Assembly (NCBI RefSeq): GCF_049999945.1 | Contig: NZ_JBLYUB010000005.1 | Span: 124,001 to 188,000, forward strand | Direction of reading: 5' to 3' | DNA: 64,000 nucleotides | Source of the DNA: Planosporangium spinosum | GTDB lineage: Bacteria > Actinomycetota > Actinomycetes > Mycobacteriales > Micromonosporaceae | Shown here: in pieces, positions 8,227 to 16,454 of the stretch | How positions within the stretch are numbered: position 1 is the first letter of the stretch | Layout: each line of letters begins with the position of its first letter | The notes under the pieces: model-generated | Told to the model about the DNA's origin: nothing | Databases searched by the model: none | What the model saw: only the letters and a program-made list of their open reading frames with translations | Program-made: the position numbers and the translations under genes

Positions 8227-8259
8227 GGGGCCGGACGTACCCCTCACACGTCCGGCCCC
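8227..8259 (+). terminator. Hairpin terminator after the B12-binding gene
   Basis: Perfect 12-bp arms GGGGCCGGACGT (8227-8238) and ACGTCCGGCCCC (8248-8259) with a 9-nt loop. No strong T-run. Confidence 0.65.
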
Positions 8260-8542
8260 TCATGCACGATGCCCCGCCGCCACCCCTCGACCGACAGGGC
8301 ATCGGCCGTCTGCTCGCCGTACCGGGCTGATTTGCCCGTTTCGTACGCCGACATCACACTCAACGACGCGGTCGGCGGCCGGTTACGCCCGTCGTCGCCG
8401 ACTTTTTCTTCCACTTTCGTGCGTCCGTCGTTCGTCCTTCGCTGGTACGTGGCCGATCGACCGCGCGACGGTGAAAACTGGTCCGCGGTGTGCGATCGAG
8501 CACAGGGCGTACCCGCTCGAACTATTGCGATACCACGCTCGC

Positions 8543-8548
8543 TAGGCT
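8543..8548 (+). promoter_or_regulatory. Probable sucC -10 hexamer
   Basis: TAGGCT, a common actinobacterial -10 form, 50 nt upstream of the sucC GTG. No clear -35. Confidence 0.4.
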
Positions 8549-8598
8549 GCGCCGAAGGCGGCCACACCCGGCCGGCGAGATCACCAGAAGAGGTTGTT

Positions 8599-9780
8599 GT
8601 GGACCTGTACGAGTACCAGGGGCGCGAGCTGTTCGCCCGGCACGGGCTGCCGGTGCTGGACGGCGATGTCGCTACCACTCCGGATGAGGCCGCAGCCATC
8701 GCCGAGCGACTCGGTGTGCGCGCGGTTGTGAAGGCCCAGGTCAAGGTCGGAGGCCGGGGCAAGGCCGGCGGTGTCAAGCTGGCCGAGAACGCCGAGGAGC
8801 TGCGCGGGCACGCCGAGCGCATCCTCGGGATGGACATCAAGGGCCACACGGTCCACAAGGTCATGGTGACGACGACCGCGTCGATCGAGGAGGAGTACTA
8901 CTTCTCGTACCTGCTCGACCGGGCCAACCGCACCTTCCTGTGCATCGCCAGCACCGCCGGCGGCATGGAGATCGAGCAGGTCGCGGAGGAGTCGCCGGAG
9001 AAGGTCGTCAAGTTCCCGATCGACGCGGGCAAGGGCGTCGACTCCGCGACCGCCCGCGAGATCGTGACGAAGGCCGCCTTCCCGGCCGAGGTCGCCGACC
9101 AGGTCACCGAGATCGCGGTCAAGCTGTGGCAGGCGTTCGTGGCCGAGGACGCCACGCTCGTCGAGGTCAACCCGCTGGCGAAGGTCGCCGGTGGACAGGT
9201 CCTGCTGCTCGACGCCAAGGTGACGCTGGACGAGAACGCCGACTTCCGGCACCCGGAGCGCGCCGAGTACGTGGACAAGTCGGCGGTCGACCCGCTGGAG
9301 CAGGCGGCCAAGGCCAAGAACCTCAACTACGTCAAGCTCGACGGTCAGGTCGGCATCATCGGCAACGGCGCCGGCCTGGTCATGTCGACCCTGGACGTCG
9401 TCGCCTACGCGGGCGAGGAGTTCGGCGGGGTCCGCCCGGCCAACTTCCTCGACATCGGCGGTGGCGCGAGCGCCCAGGTGATGGCCAACGGCCTGGAGAT
9501 CGTGCTGTCCGACCCGGACGTGAAGAGCGTCTTCGTCAACGTCTTCGGTGGCATCACCGCCTGCGACGCCGTGGCCAACGGCATCGTGCAGGCGCTGGAG
9601 CTGCTGGGGCAGCGCGGTGAACAGGTGAGCAAGCCGCTGGTCGTACGGCTGGACGGCAACAACGCCGAGGAGGGTCGACGCATCCTCGACTCGGCGGCCA
9701 ACCCGCTCATCGAGCGGGTGGACACGATGGACGGTGCGGCAAAGCGAGCGGCCGAACTGGCCGCGGCGGCAGGGAAGTGA
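8599..9780 (+). CDS. sucC: Succinyl-CoA synthetase beta subunit
   Basis: ADP/GDP-forming succinate-CoA ligase beta subunit of the TCA cycle, 393 aa. The N-terminal ATP-grasp domain begins MDLYEYQGRELFARHG with the KAQVKVGGRGKAGGVKLA nucleotide loop. The C-terminal CoA-ligase domain includes GNGAGLVMSTLDVV, NFLDIGGGAS and VFVNVFGGITACD. The GTG at 8599 is chosen because AAGAGG lies 5 nt upstream and it matches the conserved family N-terminus; the longer frame from 8224 has no family match. sucD begins 7 nt after its stop, so the two are co-transcribed. Confidence 0.97.
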   Translation: MDLYEYQGRELFARHGLPVLDGDVATTPDEAAAIAERLGVRAVVKAQVKVGGRGKAGGVKLAENAEELRGHAERILGMDIKGHTVHKVMVTTTASIEEEYYFSYLLDRANRTFLCIASTAGGMEIEQVAEESPEKVVKFPIDAGKGVDSATAREIVTKAAFPAEVADQVTEIAVKLWQAFVAEDATLVEVNPLAKVAGGQVLLLDAKVTLDENADFRHPERAEYVDKSAVDPLEQAAKAKNLNYVKLDGQVGIIGNGAGLVMSTLDVVAYAGEEFGGVRPANFLDIGGGASAQVMANGLEIVLSDPDVKSVFVNVFGGITACDAVANGIVQALELLGQRGEQVSKPLVVRLDGNNAEEGRRILDSAANPLIERVDTMDGAAKRAAELAAAAGK

Positions 9781-9787
9781 CCTGACA

Positions 9788-10675
9788 ATGGCAATCTGGC
9801 TCACCAAAGAATCCAAGGTCATCGTCCAGGGCATGACCGGCTCCGAGGGCTCCAAGCACACCCGGCGCATGCTCGCCGCGGGTACGAACATCGTCGGCGG
9901 CACCAACCCGCGTAAGGCGGGCACGCAGGTCGACTTCGACGGTACCAAGGTGCCCGTCTTCGCGAACGTCGCCGAGGCGATGGCCGAGACCGGCGCGGAC
10001 GTGTCCGTGCTGTTCGTGCCGCCGGCCGGCACCAGGAGCGCGGCGATCGAGGCGATCGACGCCGGTATCGGCCTCGCGGTCGTCATCACCGAGGGCGTCC
10101 CGGTGCACGACACCGCCGCCGTCTGGGCGCACGCCTGCGCCACCGGCAACCGGACCCGGATCATCGGCCCCAACTGCCCGGGCATCATCAGCCCCGGCAA
10201 GTCCAACGCCGGCATCATCCCCGCCGACATCACCGGCCCCGGCCGCATCGGCCTGGTCAGCAAGTCCGGCACGCTGACCTACCAGATGATGTACGAGCTG
10301 CGTGACTTCGGCTTCTCCACCGGCGTCGGTATCGGTGGCGACCCGGTCATCGGCACCACGCACATCGACGCGCTCGCGGCGTTCCAGTCCGACCCGGAGA
10401 CCGAGGCGATCGTGATGATCGGCGAGATCGGCGGCGACGCCGAGGAGCGGGCGGCCGAGTTCATCAAGGCCAACGTCACCAAGCCGGTCGTCGGGTACAT
10501 CGCGGGCTTCACCGCCCCGCCCGGCAAGACCATGGGCCACGCCGGTGCGATCATCTCCGGCTCGTCGGGTACGGCCGAGGCGAAGAAGACCGCGCTGGAG
10601 GCGGCCGGCGTGCGCGTCGGCAAGACCCCCAGTGAGACCGCGCGCCTCATGCGCGAGGTGATGAGCGGTCGCTGA
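9788..10675 (+). CDS. sucD: Succinyl-CoA synthetase alpha subunit
   Basis: 295-aa alpha subunit that binds CoA and carries the phospho-histidine intermediate. N-terminal CoA-binding Rossmann domain (KVIVQGMTGSEGSKHT, with AGTNIVGGTNPRKAG), ligase domain with GPNCPGIISP and SKSGTLTYQMMYEL, and the active-site His in TMGHAGAIISG (about residue 251). ATG at 9788, consistent with the conserved start MAIWLTKESKVIVQG. Followed by a strong terminator. Confidence 0.97.
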   Translation: MAIWLTKESKVIVQGMTGSEGSKHTRRMLAAGTNIVGGTNPRKAGTQVDFDGTKVPVFANVAEAMAETGADVSVLFVPPAGTRSAAIEAIDAGIGLAVVITEGVPVHDTAAVWAHACATGNRTRIIGPNCPGIISPGKSNAGIIPADITGPGRIGLVSKSGTLTYQMMYELRDFGFSTGVGIGGDPVIGTTHIDALAAFQSDPETEAIVMIGEIGGDAEERAAEFIKANVTKPVVGYIAGFTAPPGKTMGHAGAIISGSSGTAEAKKTALEAAGVRVGKTPSETARLMREVMSGR

Positions 10676-10728
10676 CGCGTACCGCTGGGGGTACGGGCGC
10701 GTCACTCGCCCGCGCGACACGAGATGAT

Positions 10729-10766
10729 GAGCGGCCGGTCAGCAACGACCGGCCGCTCACATTTTT
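10729..10766 (+). terminator. Rho-independent terminator of sucCD
   Basis: Perfect 12-bp stem GAGCGGCCGGTC/GACCGGCCGCTC (10729-10740, 10747-10758), 6-nt loop, then a run of five T at 10762-10766. It ends only 16 nt before the next gene, so that gene must have a promoter overlapping it or rely on readthrough. Confidence 0.9.
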
Positions 10767-10782
10767 GAAAGAGTGGACCGCG

Positions 10783-12192
10783 ATGGCTAGCACCCCTGAT
10801 GAAGCGACCGACGCGGCACCCGAGACCGAGGTCGCCGCGCCGGCGGCCGGTACCCGACGCGCCGCCGCGGCGGCGGCCGACGTTCCGCGGACCCCCGGCG
10901 TGGCCGACGCCCCGCGGCCCGCGCCGGGCGGCACCGCCCCGCGCGAGCCGGCCCGTGGCCGGCCGGGCCGGCGGGCCCCACTGGCGCTCGCGGCCTCGGT
11001 CACGACCGCGTGGGCCGCGCTCGTGTCGCTGGTTCCGGTCCTCGTCGTCGCGACGCTCGCCCAGCTCGTTTCCGGCGGGTCCGGTCAGCTCGGCCAGGTG
11101 TTGCGGATCGGGCTGGCCGGGTGGCTGCTCGCCCACGGCGTACAGCTGCGGACCGGTATCGGGCCGCTGGGCCTGGCGCCGCTCGCGTTCACCGTGCTGG
11201 CGGCGTGGCGGGTGGTTCGCGCCGGGGTGCACACGACCCGCGCCATCGGTGGCCGCCGTCGCGGATCGGTGCGGTCGGCGATGGTCTCCGCGGCGGGCGT
11301 CGGAGTCGTGTACGGGCTGCTCGGTGCCGCTGCGGCGGCCCTGGCCACGATGCCCGGTCTCGGCATCCCGGCGTCGTTGGCCGGGTTCACGCTGGGCCTG
11401 TTCGGTTTCGTCGCGGCGCTGGCCGGCGCGCTGGTCGAGAGCGGAGTGCACCGCCGGCTGATCCGGCGGACCCCGATGATGGTGCGGGACGCCACCCGCA
11501 CCGGCCTGGTCGCGGCGCTGCTGATCCTCGGGGCCGGCGCGGCGGCGGGCGGTACGGCCCTGGCGCTGTCGGGCGGCGCGGCGAGCCGGGTCCTCGCCGC
11601 GTACCACACGGGCGTGGCGGGACAGGCCGGCCTCACCCTGGTGTGCGTCGTGTACGGGCCCAACCTTGCCATGTGGGCCGCCAGCTACCTGATCGGACCG
11701 GGCTTCGCGCTCGGTACGGGCACCGTCGTGAGCGCCGCCCGCGTCTCGCTGGGCACCGTGCCGGCCGTGCCGGTGCTCGCCGCGGTGCCGACGAAGCCGG
11801 CCTCCGGCTGGGCCGTCCTGCTGCTCGTCGTACCGCTGGCGGCCGGCATGGCGGCGGGGTGGCTGCTCGCGCGGCGGCGGTTGCGCGGTCGGAGCGCCCG
11901 GGCGGGCGCCGTGACCGACCGGAGCGTGCGTACGCCGGCGGAGGCGGCGGGTGCCGGGGTCGGCTGGGGTCCGCTGCTCGCGGCGGCCGCGCTGACCGGC
12001 CCGGTGGCCGGGTTGGCGCTGGCGGTCGCCGCACGAGCCTCGGCCGGTCCGCTCGGCGGGGGTCACCTAGCCGACGTCGGACCGGATGCGTGGCCGCTGT
12101 CCGGGGTGGCCGCCGGCCTGGTCTCGGCCGGTGCGGTGGTCGCCGCGGCGGCGACGAAGACCCTGATCGGGGTGCGCCGCAAGGGCGCCTGA
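10783..12192 (+). CDS. Multi-spanning membrane protein, DUF6350-like
   Basis: 469-aa integral membrane protein with an Ala/Pro-rich cytoplasmic tail (residues 1-65) and roughly ten hydrophobic segments, beginning around LALAASVTTAWAALVSLVPVL. The position between sucD and purN is that of the DUF6350 family, a conserved actinobacterial membrane protein of unknown function; the family call rests on that context and the topology. ATG at 10783 is preferred over the upstream start at 10765, which overlaps the sucCD terminator. Confidence 0.75.
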   Translation: MASTPDEATDAAPETEVAAPAAGTRRAAAAAADVPRTPGVADAPRPAPGGTAPREPARGRPGRRAPLALAASVTTAWAALVSLVPVLVVATLAQLVSGGSGQLGQVLRIGLAGWLLAHGVQLRTGIGPLGLAPLAFTVLAAWRVVRAGVHTTRAIGGRRRGSVRSAMVSAAGVGVVYGLLGAAAAALATMPGLGIPASLAGFTLGLFGFVAALAGALVESGVHRRLIRRTPMMVRDATRTGLVAALLILGAGAAAGGTALALSGGAASRVLAAYHTGVAGQAGLTLVCVVYGPNLAMWAASYLIGPGFALGTGTVVSAARVSLGTVPAVPVLAAVPTKPASGWAVLLLVVPLAAGMAAGWLLARRRLRGRSARAGAVTDRSVRTPAEAAGAGVGWGPLLAAAALTGPVAGLALAVAARASAGPLGGGHLADVGPDAWPLSGVAAGLVSAGAVVAAAATKTLIGVRRKGA

Positions 12193-12221
12193 ACCGGTGG
12201 GCGCCCGGTACGCGCCCCGAT

Positions 12222-12257
12222 ACCCCGATGGGGCGCCCGAGGGCGCCCCATCGGGGT
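12222..12257. terminator. Bidirectional terminator
   Basis: Perfect 17-bp arms ACCCCGATGGGGCGCCC (12222-12238) and complement (12241-12257) with a 2-nt centre, between convergent genes; TTTCC follows on the plus strand. Confidence 0.85.
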
Positions 12258-12270
12258 TTCCTTGCTGTCG

Positions 12271-12525
12271 TTACTTGCCGATGTTCGACAGGGCACCGGT
12301 GGCGATCGCGATGATGTTGACGACGACGATCACCGCAGCCAGACCGAAGGTGACGTAGGCCAGCGTGGGCTGCTTGCCCGCCTTCTTCGCCTCCAGCAGC
12401 GACAGGACGCCGAACACGACGCCGAGCGGCCAGCAGCAGAAGTCGAAGATGATGCCGAGCACACCCCACAGGGTGGTCTTGTCGTTGCCGGCGGGCGCGG
12501 CAGCGGGCGGCATGGGAGCGGTCAA
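12271..12525 (-). CDS. Small DUF4190-type membrane protein
   Basis: 84 aa. A short Pro/Ala-rich N-terminus is followed by two hydrophobic helices (TLWGVLGIIFDFCCWPLGVV and AYVTFGLAAVIVVVNIIA) linked by a basic LLEAKKAGKQ segment, the layout of DUF4190 proteins. AGGAGG-like SD precedes the start. Function unknown; it lies in a row of three similar small membrane proteins (see 12650 and 13484), suggesting an envelope role or local duplication of the theme. Confidence 0.75.
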   Translation of the reverse strand: MTAPMPPAAAPAGNDKTTLWGVLGIIFDFCCWPLGVVFGVLSLLEAKKAGKQPTLAYVTFGLAAVIVVVNIIAIATGALSNIGK

Positions 12526-12649
12526 CGTGTTCCTCCTGATAGTTGGTCCCGCGGCTCCGGGTGCCGCGCGAACGGCATGATCGTCGCGGGTTGATCATGT
12601 CCTGGTCAAGCGGGTTGACCGCGGCTGCAACCGAGGTGTTGTACAGCTA

Positions 12650-13396
12650 TCAGGGAGAAGTCGGGAAGTTGGGCAGGTTCAGGGCGAACGCGGCGATGAC
12701 CGAGGCGATCGACAGGACGATGCCGACCGCGCCGCAGATGACCCCGGCGAGGGACTGTCCCCGGTTGCTCGCCTCTCCGGCATTGGCCTTCTTCATCCCG
12801 ATGATGCCGAGAACCAGTGCGACCACGCCCGCGGCGAAGCCGATCACCGAGCAGCACACCGCGAACGGGATCGAGAGGATGCCGAGGATCATCGCGGCCA
12901 TGCCCATGTTGTTCTGCTGGGTCGACATGCCGTAGCCGGCGCCCGGGTAGGGCGCGGCGGTCGGGTAGGGCGGGTAGGGCGGGTAGGGCGGGTAGGGGCC
13001 ACCGGAGGCCTGCTGCGCGTACGGGTCCTGGTACTGGTACTGCGGTGGCTGCTGGCCGTAGGGGTCCTGGTACTGCGGCGGCTGCTGGCCGTAGGGGTCC
13101 TGGTACTGCGGCGGCTGCGGAGCCTGCTGACCGTACGGGTCGCCCGATGGCTGCGGTGCCTGGGGTGCCTGGGGCTGCGGTGGCTGCGGTGCCTGGGGCT
13201 CCTGGGCCTGCGGTTCAGGTGGCTGCGGCGCCTGCGGTGCCGGCGGCTCCTGGGCCTGCGGTGCCTGCGGTTGCTCGGGCTCGGGCTGGGACGGGGAGGG
13301 CGGCTGGTACTGCGGTTGTGTGTACGGGTCCGAGTACGGCTGCTGCTGCTGCTGCCCGTACGGGTCCTGGCCGGATCCGGGGTAGCCAGGCTGCAT
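12650..13396 (-). CDS. Gln/Pro-rich DUF4190 membrane protein
   Basis: 248 aa. Residues 1-160 are extremely low complexity: QQQQQ, Pro-Glu-Gln-Ala blocks, then repeats of QYQDPYGQQPP (three close copies) and PYPPYPPYP. The C-terminal 85 residues hold two helices with a CC pair (GILSIPFAVCCSVIGFAAG) and a small basic loop, matching DUF4190. ATG at 13396 has GGAG 10 nt upstream; the frame could extend to 13432 but lacks an RBS there. The Q/P/Y-rich N-terminus resembles intrinsically disordered, possibly condensate-forming tails. Function unknown. Confidence 0.8.
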   Translation of the reverse strand: MQPGYPGSGQDPYGQQQQQPYSDPYTQPQYQPPSPSQPEPEQPQAPQAQEPPAPQAPQPPEPQAQEPQAPQPPQPQAPQAPQPSGDPYGQQAPQPPQYQDPYGQQPPQYQDPYGQQPPQYQYQDPYAQQASGGPYPPYPPYPPYPTAAPYPGAGYGMSTQQNNMGMAAMILGILSIPFAVCCSVIGFAAGVVALVLGIIGMKKANAGEASNRGQSLAGVICGAVGIVLSIASVIAAFALNLPNFPTSP

Positions 13397-13483
13397 GACG
13401 GTTGCTCCTAGATTGATGCGGACCATTGGCAAGGGGCGTGGTCGGGATACCTAGTACCCAGCCCACGCCCCCGGAAGCAGCGA

Positions 13484-13789
13484 CTAGTACGTAGAGGTGC
13501 TGCTCGAGCTGATGGCGCTGAGGATGCCGGCGCCCACGCAGCACAGGATGCTGACGACCCACAGGCAGATGCCGATGATGATCGCGAGCTTGGACCACTT
13601 CCTGGACTCCGTGGCGGCCGCCTGTGCGCCGGCGTAGTCGCCCTGCTGCAGCAGTGGGTTGACCTTGGAGGCGTTGATGATCGCGGGGATCGCCAGCGGC
13701 CAGAACAGGAAGATCGACACGATGGACGCGGTCATGTTGTTGTTGACCGGGGGTGGCGGCGGTCCCTGCGGGGGGTATCCGGGCTGCAT
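13484..13789 (-). CDS. CD225/dispanin-family small membrane protein
   Basis: 101 aa. Short Pro-rich head (MQPGYPPQGPPPPPVNNN) nearly identical at its first residues to the head of the neighbour at 13396, then an IFITM/CD225-like re-entrant helix (TASIVSIFLFWPLAIPAIINA), the conserved segment SKVNPLLQQGDYAGAQAAATESRKWSK, and a second helix with CC. Bacterial dispanins are widespread in actinobacteria with unknown function. Start at 13789 matches the shared MQPGYP head. Confidence 0.85.
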   Translation of the reverse strand: MQPGYPPQGPPPPPVNNNMTASIVSIFLFWPLAIPAIINASKVNPLLQQGDYAGAQAAATESRKWSKLAIIIGICLWVVSILCCVGAGILSAISSSSTSTY

Positions 13790-14203
13790 GTATCGCTCCA
13801 AGCATCGTCGAACGTAGAGAATGATCGGCAGCGTACTGGCCAGGGACAACCTTGCGCATCTACCTGCCCGGGCCTATCGCCTACGCGACACCTTTTCTGC
13901 GGTCCGTGTCGATGTCGGCCCCGGTGGCGCCCGATCGTCCTCGATGTCGTGGAACGCCGTGGTGTCCTCGGCCCGCCGCCGGGCTGCGCGACCGCGGCGG
14001 ATAGGGTAATCCGCCGGGAGGTACCGAGGTCCGAGCCCGGAATGCTCCCGTCGTGCCACATCGAGGTGGCGTCGGCGACGGCTCCGGGTCGCGGCGGGAG
14101 CGTCAGCGACAGTTCCGGGTCGCCTGGAGTCGAGCCAGAGCCGAGGAGACCGCCCGTGCGAGACGCCGAGAGAACTCCCCACTCGATGGAATTGGGAGCA
14201 GTT
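13790..14203. other. Intergenic/5' region of purN
   Basis: About 410 bp between divergent genes with no supported gene. It carries a probable purN -10 embedded in an inverted repeat (13996-14015) and then roughly 190 nt of GC-rich leader. No clear riboswitch was recognised. Confidence 0.6.
13996..14015 (+). promoter_or_regulatory. Inverted repeat overlapping the purN -10
   Basis: GGCGGAT (13996-14002) and ATCCGCC (14009-14015) flank AGGGTA; the -10-like TAGGGT (14002-14007) sits inside. A repressor bound here would block the purNH promoter. Regulator unknown. Confidence 0.45.
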
Positions 14204-14827
14204 GTGACATCACCGCCGGCCAGGTTGGCCCGCCTGCTCGTTCTCATCTCCGGTTCGGGCACCAACCTGCAGGCGCTTCTCGACGCCTGCGGTGACCCGG
14301 GTTACGGTGCGGCGGTGGTGGCGGTCGGCGCCGACCGGCCGGGCGCGACCGGTCTGGCCCGGGCGGCCGACCGGGGGGTCCCGACGTTCGTCACCAGTGT
14401 CAAGGACTTCGCCAGCCGGGAGCAGTGGGACGCGGCGCTGACCGAGGCGTGCGCGCGGTACGAGCCCGACCTGGTCGTCTCGGCCGGTTTCCTGAAGCTG
14501 GTCGGTCCGCTGTTCCTGGCCGAGTTCGGCGGGCGGTACGTCAACACCCACAACGCGTTGCTGCCGTCGTTCCCCGGCATCCACGGGCCCCGGGACGCCC
14601 TTGAGTACGGCGTGAAGGTCGCCGGCGCCACCCTGCACTTCGTCGATGCCGGCGTCGACACCGGGCCGATCATCGCCCAGGTCGCCGTGCCGGTCCTCGA
14701 CGACGACAGTGAGGAGTCCCTCACGGAGCGGATTAAAGAGGCCGAGCGGCGGCAGTTGGTGACGTACGTGGGCCGCATGGTTCGTGAGGGCTGGACCGTC
14801 AACGGAAGAAAGGTCACGATCCCGTGA
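14204..14827 (+). CDS. purN: Phosphoribosylglycinamide formyltransferase
   Basis: Transfers a formyl group from 10-formyl-THF to GAR in purine synthesis. 207 aa. ISGSGTNLQALLDA is the N-terminal phosphate loop; the HNALLPSFPGIHGPRDA segment holds the catalytic Asn-His pair region, and FVDAGVDTGPIIAQ carries the catalytic Asp. The GTG at 14204 is chosen over the ATG at 14186 because GGGAG sits 5 nt upstream of it. Its stop overlaps the purH start (GTGA), so the two are translationally coupled. Confidence 0.96.
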   Translation: MTSPPARLARLLVLISGSGTNLQALLDACGDPGYGAAVVAVGADRPGATGLARAADRGVPTFVTSVKDFASREQWDAALTEACARYEPDLVVSAGFLKLVGPLFLAEFGGRYVNTHNALLPSFPGIHGPRDALEYGVKVAGATLHFVDAGVDTGPIIAQVAVPVLDDDSEESLTERIKEAERRQLVTYVGRMVREGWTVNGRKVTIP

Positions 14828-16392
14828 GTCAAGAGTCGCGCCGTCCCATCCGCCGGGCGCTGGTCAGCGTCTACGACAAGGCCGGGCTGGACGAACTGGT
14901 CCGCGCGCTCGCGGACGCCGGCGTCGAGATCGTGTCGACCGGTTCGACGGCCGCCCGGATCGAGGCGGCGGGTGTCCGGGTGACCCGGGTCGAGGAACTG
15001 ACCGGGTTCCCGGAGTGCCTCGACGGGCGGGTGAAGACCCTGCACCCGCGGGTACACGCCGGTCTGCTGGCCGACCTGCGGCTGCCCGCGCACGTCGCCG
15101 AACTGGCCGAGTTGGGAATCGAGCCGTTCGACCTGCTGGTGAGCAACCTGTACCCGTTCCGTGAGACCGTGGCGTCCGGCGCCGGCGTCGACGAGTGCAT
15201 CGAGCAGATCGACATCGGCGGCCCGGCGATGGTCCGGGCGGCGGCCAAGAACCACGCCAGCGTCGCGGTCGTGACGACGCTGCTGGCGTACCCGCTGATC
15301 GTCAACGCGCTGGCCGACGGCGGCTTCACGCTCGAGCAGCGGCGCTGGCTCGCGGCCCGCGCGTTCGCCGACATCGCCGAGTACGACGTGGCGGTCGCGA
15401 ACTGGACCGCGGTCGCGCTCACCCCGCCGCGGGGAGAGGGCGAGGTCTGGCCCGAGTTCGCCGGGCAGGCGCTGCGCCGGTCGGCGGTGCTGCGGTACGG
15501 CGAGAACCCGCATCAGGCGGCCGCGCTCTACCTGGACCCCGACGCGTCGCCCGGTCTCGCCCAGGCCGAGCAGCTGCACGGCAAGGAGATGTCCTACAAC
15601 AACTACGTCGACGCCGACGCCGCCTGGCGGGCCGCGCACGACTTCACCGAGCCGTGCGTGGCGATCATCAAGCACGCCAACCCGTGCGGGATCGCGGTCG
15701 GCGCGGACGTCGCCGAGGCGCACCGCAAGGCGCACGCCTGCGACCCGGTCTCCGCGTACGGTGGCGTGATCGCCACCAACGTCCCGGTGACGGTCGCGAT
15801 GGCCGAGCAGGTCAAGGACATCTTCACCGAGGTGATCGTCGCGCCCGCCTACTCCGACGGCGCGGTCGAGGTACTCCAGAGCAAGAAGAACATCCGCATC
15901 CTGCGCGCGCCCGAGTGGGCGCCGGCGCCGGCCGAGTACCGGCAGGTCTCGGGCGGTCTGCTGGTGCAGACTCCGGACCGGCTCGACGCGCCCGGTGACG
16001 ACCCGTCCACCTGGCGACTGGTCTCCGGTGAGGCGGCCGACTCCGCGACCATGGCCGACCTGGTGTTCGCGTGGCGGGCGGTGCGGTCGGTGAAGTCCAA
16101 CGCGATCCTGCTCGCGTCCGGCCGGGCGACGGTCGGTGTCGGCATGGGCCAGGTCAACCGGGTCGACTCATGCCGCCTCGCGGTCTCCCGGGCGGGGGAC
16201 CGGGCGGCCGGTTCGGTCGCCGCGAGCGACGCGTTCTTCCCGTTCGCCGACGGCCCGCAGATCCTGATCGAGGGCGGCGTGCGGGCGATCGTGCAACCCG
16301 GCGGCTCGATCCGTGACGAGGAGGTCATCGCCGCCGCGAAGGCGGCCGGCGTCACGATGTACCTGACCGGCACGCGGCACTTCTACCACTGA
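14824..16392 (+). CDS. purH: AICAR formyltransferase/IMP cyclohydrolase
   Basis: Bifunctional enzyme for the last two purine steps, 522 aa. The N-terminal MGS-like IMP cyclohydrolase domain (RRALVSVYDKAGLDELVRAL, STGSTAARIEAAG) is followed by the AICAR transformylase domain with LRYGENPHQAA, KEMSYNNYVDADAAW, IIKHANPCGIAVG and the C-terminal FFPFADGPQILIEGGVRAI signature. The GTG start overlaps the purN stop. A 21-bp stem terminator follows. Confidence 0.97.
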   Translation: MSQESRRPIRRALVSVYDKAGLDELVRALADAGVEIVSTGSTAARIEAAGVRVTRVEELTGFPECLDGRVKTLHPRVHAGLLADLRLPAHVAELAELGIEPFDLLVSNLYPFRETVASGAGVDECIEQIDIGGPAMVRAAAKNHASVAVVTTLLAYPLIVNALADGGFTLEQRRWLAARAFADIAEYDVAVANWTAVALTPPRGEGEVWPEFAGQALRRSAVLRYGENPHQAAALYLDPDASPGLAQAEQLHGKEMSYNNYVDADAAWRAAHDFTEPCVAIIKHANPCGIAVGADVAEAHRKAHACDPVSAYGGVIATNVPVTVAMAEQVKDIFTEVIVAPAYSDGAVEVLQSKKNIRILRAPEWAPAPAEYRQVSGGLLVQTPDRLDAPGDDPSTWRLVSGEAADSATMADLVFAWRAVRSVKSNAILLASGRATVGVGMGQVNRVDSCRLAVSRAGDRAAGSVAASDAFFPFADGPQILIEGGVRAIVQPGGSIRDEEVIAAAKAAGVTMYLTGTRHFYH

Positions 16393-16402
16393 ACCACGTC
16401 CG

Positions 16403-16452
16403 CGATCGTGGACAGTTGGACCGGCTACGGGCGGTCCAACTGTCCACGATCG
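16403..16452. terminator. Bidirectional terminator, GATC/TGGACA palindrome
   Basis: Perfect 21-bp arms (16403-16423, 16432-16452) starting CGATCGTGGACAGTTGGACC, 8-nt loop, between convergent purH and the serine hydrolase gene. Confidence 0.85.
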
Positions 16453-16454
16453 TG

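Larger units (their letters stand above)
8150..8598. other. Intergenic region before sucC
   Basis: About 450 bp without a supported gene; the open frame upstream of sucC looks non-coding. It holds a terminator hairpin at 8227-8259, a pyrimidine-rich stretch near 8395-8425 and the probable sucC -10 at 8543. Confidence 0.6.

Noticed and set aside
14020..14203. Possible ZTP riboswitch before purN
   Set aside because: GGGTCGC and CCGCCCGTGC fragments are faintly similar to the consensus, but the pairing partner of the first stem and the conserved loop sequences are missing.
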